From: Deltaproteobacteria bacterium RIFCSPHIGHO2_02_FULL_43_33
GTDB taxonomy: Bacteria; Desulfobacterota; GWC2-55-46; UBA9637
Direction of reading: 5' to 3'
NCBI GenBank assembly: GCA_001798165.1
Contig: MGRL01000098.1
Span: 1-35,085 of the forward strand
DNA: 35,085 bases
Of the stretch, positions 30,788 to 35,085 are shown piece after piece (positions within the stretch are counted from its first letter, which is position 1; the number at the start of each line of letters is the position of its first letter). Position numbers and translations under genes: made by a program. The notes under the pieces were generated by a model. The model did not search any database, had not been told where the DNA came from, and worked only from the letters and a program-made list of their open reading frames with translations.

Positions 30788-31786
30788 ATGACGGAAATAA
30801 AACATAAAATAAGCAAAGGCGAAGTAATAATTTACGAGGCTAAAGATGGGCCAAGAATAGATGTGCGGCTGGAACAAGAAACAGTTTGGCTTGATGCTCA
30901 TCAAATAGCTTTACTTTTTGATGTAAACCGCCCTGCAATAGTCAAGCATATTCAAAATATTTACAAAATTAAAGAACTTAACTCCAAACCAACCTGTTCC
31001 ATTTTAGAACAGGTTGCCGCTGATGGTAAAACAAGAAAAATGAACCTTTACAACTTGGATATGATTATATCTATTAGCTACAGAGTTAATTCTCAAAGAG
31101 CAACTCAATTCCGCATCTGGGCTACGAAGACACTCAAAAACCATTTGGTCAGAGGCTATACAATAAACGAAAAACGATTGTTGAAAGCACAGGGTAATTT
31201 GAAACAACTTCAAGATTCCATCTCCTTTTTAGAAGAAAAAGCAAAACATGAACTTCTTAAAGGGCAGGCGCAGGAGATTTTAAGTTTACTTTCTTCATAT
31301 TCAAAATCACTTTCAATTCTGGAGCAGTATGATAAGGGGAAATTAACTAAAAAACAAAAAGGCAGAGCCAAATTTGTTTTAGAGATAGATGATTGCGAGA
31401 GGATTATGGTAAATCTCAAGCAAGAGCTCATAGCCAAAAAAGAAGCCGGCGAACTTTTTGGAAAAGAGAACTCCGGCAGGTTTGAGGGGATTATCAAGGG
31501 GCTGTATCAGACCTTTGGAGGAAAAGAGGTTTATAAGAGTATAGAAGAAAAGGCAGCGCATCTTTTATATCTTATTATCAAAGACCATCCGTTTTTAGAC
31601 GGCAATAAACGAATTGCCTCCATATTGTTTGTTTACTTTCTTGAGCGGAATAATTATTCACATAAGAAAAACTGGGAACGAAAGATAAATGACAATGCTT
31701 TGACGGCATTGGCGCTTTTGATTGCCATAAGCGACCCAAAAGAAAAAGAGACCATGATAAATATAATTACTAATTTGATCGGCTGA
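30788..31786 (+). CDS. RhuM-family protein with C-terminal Fic domain
   Basis: A 332-residue protein. The N-terminal RhuM-type domain (VWLDAHQIALLFDVNRPAIVKHIQNIYK...ISYRVNSQRATQFRIWAT) resembles KilA-N/BRO-like DNA-binding modules. A coiled coil spans about 135-200. The C-terminal Fic/DOC domain has the complete active-site motif HPFLDGNKRI, so AMP transfer or a related modification is possible. An N- or C-terminal inhibitory (S/T)xxxE helix was not obvious. No separate antitoxin gene is adjacent. AAGGTGATG precedes the ATG. It separates acd from the Pta-like gene and looks like an accessory insertion. Confidence 0.82.
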   Translation: MTEIKHKISKGEVIIYEAKDGPRIDVRLEQETVWLDAHQIALLFDVNRPAIVKHIQNIYKIKELNSKPTCSILEQVAADGKTRKMNLYNLDMIISISYRVNSQRATQFRIWATKTLKNHLVRGYTINEKRLLKAQGNLKQLQDSISFLEEKAKHELLKGQAQEILSLLSSYSKSLSILEQYDKGKLTKKQKGRAKFVLEIDDCERIMVNLKQELIAKKEAGELFGKENSGRFEGIIKGLYQTFGGKEVYKSIEEKAAHLLYLIIKDHPFLDGNKRIASILFVYFLERNNYSHKKNWERKINDNALTALALLIAISDPKEKETMINIITNLIG

Positions 31787-31876
31787 GGTTTTTGATAGTA
31801 ATAGACAGAAACACTTTATTGCTCCCCAATTGATAGTATATACAAAAAACAGTTTGTTTCTACAAGAAGAATTTAT

Positions 31877-31966
31877 ATGCAAAACCAAGATAAAATCCCT
31901 GTTGAATTGAGGTCGTTATGGGTAGGAGACAAAGAGCCTCCATTTAAACATGGAGACGAATTATAA
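31877..31966 (+). CDS. Possible 29-residue small ORF
   Basis: MQNQDKIPVELRSLWVGDKEPPFKHGDEL, with AGAAGAA upstream. It overlaps the ORF-track start of the next gene but ends before the start I prefer (31995). No family is recognised. It might be a leader peptide, a gene remnant or chance. Confidence 0.25.
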   Translation: MQNQDKIPVELRSLWVGDKEPPFKHGDEL

Positions 31967-31994
31967 TATATTTGCATTAAAAAGGAGTGCATGT

Positions 31995-33029
31995 ATGATT
32001 TCTATATATATCGGTTCATCGTCTGAATTTTCCGGCAAGAGTATGATCGTTATCGGCTTGGGGTTGAAGATGAAGACAGAGGGGCTTAAGGTCGGATATA
32101 TAAAACCCTTTGCAAAGTCTCAGGACAGCGCTGCTCACTCCATAAAAGAGATTCTGGATTTAAAGGAGCCGATTGAAGATATATGCCCTGTGATATTGAC
32201 GCATGATTTATTTATGCAGGCGATAAAAGGCAAAGCAAAGATTATTGACAAGACAATATTATCTGCATTTAATAAAACTACAAAGGGAAAGGATGCGGCT
32301 TTAATCGGCGGGGCAGGGAATTTTACGGACGGCAGTATGCTTGGCATATCAGGTATTAAAATTGCAAAACTCTTTAAGGCAAAGGTGTTGATGGTTGAGA
32401 GGTATAAAGACAGCTCAACCATAGATGCTATCCTTTCTGCAAAGGATTATTTTGGAAAGAGTCTAAAGGGTGTTGTATTGAACTTTGTGCCGCATGAAGG
32501 CATTGATTATATGAAGAAGAATGTTGCGCAGTTTCTTAAAAATAAAGGCATTGATGTCTTCGGTATATTCCCTGAAGAGCCGCTTTTACATTCCATATCA
32601 GTTGAGGATGCGAGGGACGCATTAAATGGCGATATTATCTGCGCTAAAGAAAAGACAGGAGAGCTTATTGAGCATTTGAGCATCGGCGCAATGGATGTGG
32701 ACAACGCCATGAAATATTTTAGAAAGACGTCTAACAAGGCTGTCATCACCGGCGCGCATAGGACAGACATACAGCTTGCTGCGCTTGAAACTTCTACCAG
32801 ATGTCTGATATTAACCGGCGGGCAGATGCCGAATAATATTATTATAGGAAAGGCAGAGATGGCAGGCGTTCCAATAATGGTTGTCCGGGATGATACGCTT
32901 TCAACAATTGAAAAGATAGAGCGGGCGATTTCTATGCTTCACCTGAGTGGTAAAAATAAGATTGAAAAGGCAAGAGAGATGTTTGATGAGTATTTTGATT
33001 ATGTGATGTTTATGAAGAAGGTGAAGTGA
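31995..33029 (+). CDS. Phosphotransacetylase N-terminal-like (BioD/DRTGG) protein
   Basis: A 344-residue protein. Residues 1-200 are a BioD-like P-loop fold: SSSEFSGKSMIVIGLG is the modified P-loop and GGAGNFTDGSMLG the effector-binding-like strand. The C-terminal part is a DRTGG domain (AVITGAHRTDIQLAALE...LILTGGQMPNN). This is the N-terminal regulatory half of long phosphotransacetylases, here without the catalytic domain. I choose the ATG at 31995 because AAAGGAG lies ahead and the P-loop starts at once. It usually accompanies ADP-forming acyl-CoA ligases, as here, and may be a sensor or regulator of acetyl-CoA metabolism. Confidence 0.8.
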   Translation: MISIYIGSSSEFSGKSMIVIGLGLKMKTEGLKVGYIKPFAKSQDSAAHSIKEILDLKEPIEDICPVILTHDLFMQAIKGKAKIIDKTILSAFNKTTKGKDAALIGGAGNFTDGSMLGISGIKIAKLFKAKVLMVERYKDSSTIDAILSAKDYFGKSLKGVVLNFVPHEGIDYMKKNVAQFLKNKGIDVFGIFPEEPLLHSISVEDARDALNGDIICAKEKTGELIEHLSIGAMDVDNAMKYFRKTSNKAVITGAHRTDIQLAALETSTRCLILTGGQMPNNIIIGKAEMAGVPIMVVRDDTLSTIEKIERAISMLHLSGKNKIEKAREMFDEYFDYVMFMKKVK

Positions 33030-33092
33030 TACCCCTCACCCTTACCCTCTTCCGCAAGGGGAGAGGGAACTTATAGCCAGCGACATAAATTT

Positions 33093-33147
33093 GTAGTCTG
33101 CCGATTTATCGGCGGTTTTAAAATGCGCACATAAATGGGCAAACTAC
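33093..33147. repeat. GTAG...CTAC element between Pta-like gene and ligase alpha gene
   Basis: GTAGTCTGCCGATTTATCGG at the left and GCGCACATAAATGGGCAAAC then TAC at the right; the shortest member of the family (55 bp). Confidence 0.8.
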
Positions 33148-33174
33148 ATCTACTTATTTTTGTCGTCACTATAA

Positions 33175-33203
33175 TTTTCCCCTCCCTTGACGGGAGGGGA
33201 AAA
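33175..33203. repeat. Perfect 12-bp hairpin of the CCCTCCC family
   Basis: TTTTCCCCTCCC-TTGAC-GGGAGGGGAAAA, 26 bases before the ligase alpha start. The related CCCTC/GGGGAGAGGG hairpin is at 33032-33068. The flanking T-run would let it act as a terminator for the Pta-like gene. Confidence 0.75.
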
Positions 33204-33228
33204 AGGGGAGGGTGAATAGAGGTAAAAT

Positions 33229-34593
33229 GTGAAAAACAAAGATATATCCTTTTTTTTTAACCCCAAATCCATCGCCATTGTAGGCGCATCGTCTGTTGCA
33301 GGCAAGCTTTCCCATGCAATTATGAACAGCCTCAAAGATATAGGCTTTCAGGGAGATATATATCCTGTAAATCCGAAATATAAAACCATTGATAGCATGG
33401 AATGCCATCAATCCGTAAGCGATATAAAAGAAGATGTGGATTTGGCAATCCTCTGCATACCTGCATCCCAAGTTTTAGGCGCAATGGAAGATGTTGCAAG
33501 AAAAAAGGCAAAGGGCGCAATTATCGTAAGCGCCGGATTTAAAGAAACAGGGCAGGAAGGCGCGGAGTTGGAGGTGAGGCTGAAAAAGATTACAGGGGAA
33601 ACAGGCATCAGGATTATGGGGCCGAATTGTCTCGGGGTTTTTGACAATATTTTCAAGATTGACACTTTTTTTGTTTTAAGGGAAAGAGTAAGGAGACCGC
33701 AGGTTGGCGGATTATCTATCCTATCGCAAAGCGGCTCATTTGCAGGCACTATCATGGATGAACTTTCAGCAGAAGGGCTCGGCGTTGCAAAGATAGTTAA
33801 CTACGGCAATAGGGTGGATGTGGGAGAAACGGATTGCCTGGAATATCTCGCAGAAGATAAATCAACAAAGGTTGTCGGCATTTATATGGAGTCAGTGGAT
33901 GACGGCAAAAGATTTATAGAGGCTGCCAAGAGCTGCGCGCAGAAAAAGCCTGTTTTTGCCATTAAGGTAGGCAGGCATGAAGCAGGAATGTCTGCTGCCA
34001 AATCGCATACAGGCGCGATAGCAGGGAAGTATGAGATTTACAGCGCAGCGTTCAAAAAGGCAGGGATAATAGAGGTAAAGGGCTACAGCGAATTCCTTGA
34101 TGCATGCAAGGTTTTGAGTAAACAATATCCTGCTGACGGGAAGCGGGTGTTGGTTGTAACCGACGGCGGCGGCATGGGCGCAAGCATTGCGGATGCGTGC
34201 AATGATTTTGGGCTTCAGGTTGCAGAGCCGTCTCAAGAGATTAAAAACACCCTTGCATCAAAACTTCCGCCATTCTGCGCAGTGGGCAATCCCATAGACC
34301 TTACCGGTAGTGTTACGGATGATGACTATGTTATGGCAGTGAAAGAGGCGATGGCTGAGTATGATGCGGCGATAGTAATGGTATTATGGGGGCCGCCGAC
34401 TCTGACGGATAAACTTATAGGAATGCTGGCGGGTGCTGCCGCAGAATTGAAAAAACCTGTGATAATATGCAGCCCGGGCGGGGAATACAGCCGGAAGAGG
34501 AATAGAATGTTTGAGGAAGCAGGATTGCCTGTATTTTCAAGCCCGGAGGAGGCAGCAAGGGCAGCGGCAGTGTTAGCAAAGAGTTCACGCTGA
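33229..34593 (+). CDS. Acetate--CoA ligase (ADP-forming) alpha subunit, stand-alone
   Basis: A 454-residue protein equal to the alpha half of the fused enzyme at 28531. It has the CoA-binding domain (SIAIVGASSVAGKLSH), MGPNCLGV, SQSGSFAG and the phospho-His loop AKSHTGAIAGK. No ATP-grasp beta subunit follows; the next gene is acs. It would need a beta subunit encoded elsewhere, or could share that of the fused enzyme. GTG start with GAGG ten bases upstream. Unlike the fused paralogue it has no repeat insert. The acid it activates is unknown. Confidence 0.85.
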   Translation: MKNKDISFFFNPKSIAIVGASSVAGKLSHAIMNSLKDIGFQGDIYPVNPKYKTIDSMECHQSVSDIKEDVDLAILCIPASQVLGAMEDVARKKAKGAIIVSAGFKETGQEGAELEVRLKKITGETGIRIMGPNCLGVFDNIFKIDTFFVLRERVRRPQVGGLSILSQSGSFAGTIMDELSAEGLGVAKIVNYGNRVDVGETDCLEYLAEDKSTKVVGIYMESVDDGKRFIEAAKSCAQKKPVFAIKVGRHEAGMSAAKSHTGAIAGKYEIYSAAFKKAGIIEVKGYSEFLDACKVLSKQYPADGKRVLVVTDGGGMGASIADACNDFGLQVAEPSQEIKNTLASKLPPFCAVGNPIDLTGSVTDDDYVMAVKEAMAEYDAAIVMVLWGPPTLTDKLIGMLAGAAAELKKPVIICSPGGEYSRKRNRMFEEAGLPVFSSPEEAARAAAVLAKSSR

Positions 34594-34725
34594 AAAATAC
34601 CTAACCTGGACAAGCCGGAACCAAAAAATGTCATGCCCGAATGTTTCTATCGGGCATCCAGTATTTTTGCAATATAGGCAACAAGATAAAGACTCTGGAT
34701 TCCCGCTTAAAGATTGCGGGAATGG
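34585..34725. repeat. Hairpin repeats after the ligase alpha gene
   Basis: TTCACGCTGAAAAATA at the gene end matches the inverted ends of the 28280-28516 element. ATGCCCGA-ATGTTTCTA-TCGGGCAT (34632-34658 region) matches the acd insert 1 loop. ATTCCCGC-TTAAAGATT-GCGGGAAT lies near 34699-34723. Confidence 0.7.
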
Positions 34726-34746
34726 TATGAGTTTTTGGTTCAGATT

Positions 34747-34776
34747 TTGAGACATTTAATGTGTATACTCTATTAT
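34747..34776 (+). promoter_or_regulatory. Candidate promoter for acs
   Basis: TTGAGA (34747-34752) and TATTAT (34771-34776) with an 18-base spacer, about 60 bases ahead of the acs ATG. Confidence 0.45.
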
Positions 34777-34839
34777 TAGGGACTATTTTACTGTTCATAA
34801 ATTCCAATTCATAATTCTTAATTAAAAATAGGGGGTTTT

Positions 34840-35085
34840 ATGTCAGATGAACATGTAGAAAGTATGCTGAAGGTTGAAGAGGTTTTTAAGCCTTCAAAGG
34901 ATGTTATTGAAAGGGCGTGGATAAAGGATTACGAAAAGGTTTATAAACATTCTATAGAAAACCCTGAAACATTCTGGGGAGAGATTGCAAAGGAGCTTGA
35001 GTGGTTCGAGCCGTGGAAGAAGGTCTTAAAATGGGAGCATCCCTGGGCAAGCTGGTTTGTCGGCGCAAGATGCAATATTACATAC
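34840..35085 (+). CDS. acs: Acetyl-CoA synthetase (AMP-forming), N-terminal part, 3' truncated
   Basis: Absent from the ORF track because it runs off the window. The ATG at 34840 is preceded by GGGGG. The 82 visible residues (MSDEHVESMLKVEEVFKPS...NPETFWGEIAKELEWFEPW...WEHPWASWFVGARCNI) match the N-terminal domain of acetyl-CoA synthetase, which activates acetate through acetyl-AMP. Its place after ADP-forming ligase genes suggests a locus for acetate activation and release with both energy-cheap and energy-costly routes. The catalytic motifs lie beyond the window. Confidence 0.85.
   Translation, partial: MSDEHVESMLKVEEVFKPSKDVIERAWIKDYEKVYKHSIENPETFWGEIAKELEWFEPWKKVLKWEHPWASWFVGARCNITY

Overview
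The window comes from a bacterial chromosome (no tRNA, rRNA, phage or plasmid backbone seen) with AT-leaning coding sequence, ATG/GTG/TTG starts and AGGAGG-type ribosome binding sites. The gene set points to an anaerobic or facultatively anaerobic Gram-negative of the Desulfobacterota/Nitrospirota kind: a CooS carbon monoxide dehydrogenase, acetate--CoA ligase (ADP-forming) genes next to an AMP-forming acetyl-CoA synthetase, phosphoheptose isomerase, an argH-lipoprotein-lysA cluster, and threonine synthase beside a phosphoglycerate-mutase-like gene. The exact phylum cannot be settled from this window.

Layout. 1-3.5 kb: end of nadE, trxA (minus strand), gmhA and a deoxyhypusine-synthase-like gene, followed by a MntA/HepT-type toxin-antitoxin pair. 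3.5-8.3 kb: an accessory stretch in which nuclease-like genes and two more nucleotidyltransferase/HEPN cassettes are interleaved with argH and a small lipoprotein gene. 8.4-12.7 kb: lysA, a UbiA/MenA prenyltransferase and cooS. 12.8-14.3 kb (minus): an arsenosugar-type radical SAM protein and its AhpD-like partner. 14.7-19.7 kb (minus): a hybrid sensor kinase, a PhcB-like methyltransferase and a response regulator with an AraC-type output domain. 19.9-22.7 kb: SRPBCC protein, thrC and an ApgM-like proposed homoserine kinase. 22.7-25.4 kb: orphan VapB, DUF2335 membrane protein, DUF4143 ATPase. 25.4-28.1 kb: release-factor-like protein, LPP20-like lipoprotein, DUF4149 membrane protein, cobD/cbiB. 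28.5-35.1 kb: fused acetate--CoA ligase, RhuM-Fic protein, Pta-N/DRTGG-like protein, stand-alone ligase alpha subunit and the start of acs.

The dominant unusual theme is that short hairpin and tandem repeats have colonised the region between genes and also inside genes. I count six elements that begin GTAG, end CTAC and enclose hairpins, resembling REP/REPIN doublets. One lies in frame inside the acetate--CoA ligase, one supplies the N-terminus of the radical SAM protein, and one supplies the cooS stop codon. Other repeat families (CCCCTC-AAAGGGG hairpins, a 51-bp AGGAGTCAG repeat, TTCGGAG, ATTTCT and TTACTG tandem units) sit in frame in nadE, cooS (three places), cobD (three places), the acetate--CoA ligase and two lipoprotein genes. 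In the lipoproteins they form the signal peptide region. No transposase is encoded in the window, so any mobilising enzyme would act in trans.

The second theme is toxin-antitoxin traffic. Three MNT/HEPN cassettes lie within 5 kb; two are bordered by diverged partial copies of the host gene end they adjoin (61 bp of the deoxyhypusine-synthase-like gene, 72 bp of argH). This suggests insertion by recombination with foreign homologues that left the host genes intact.
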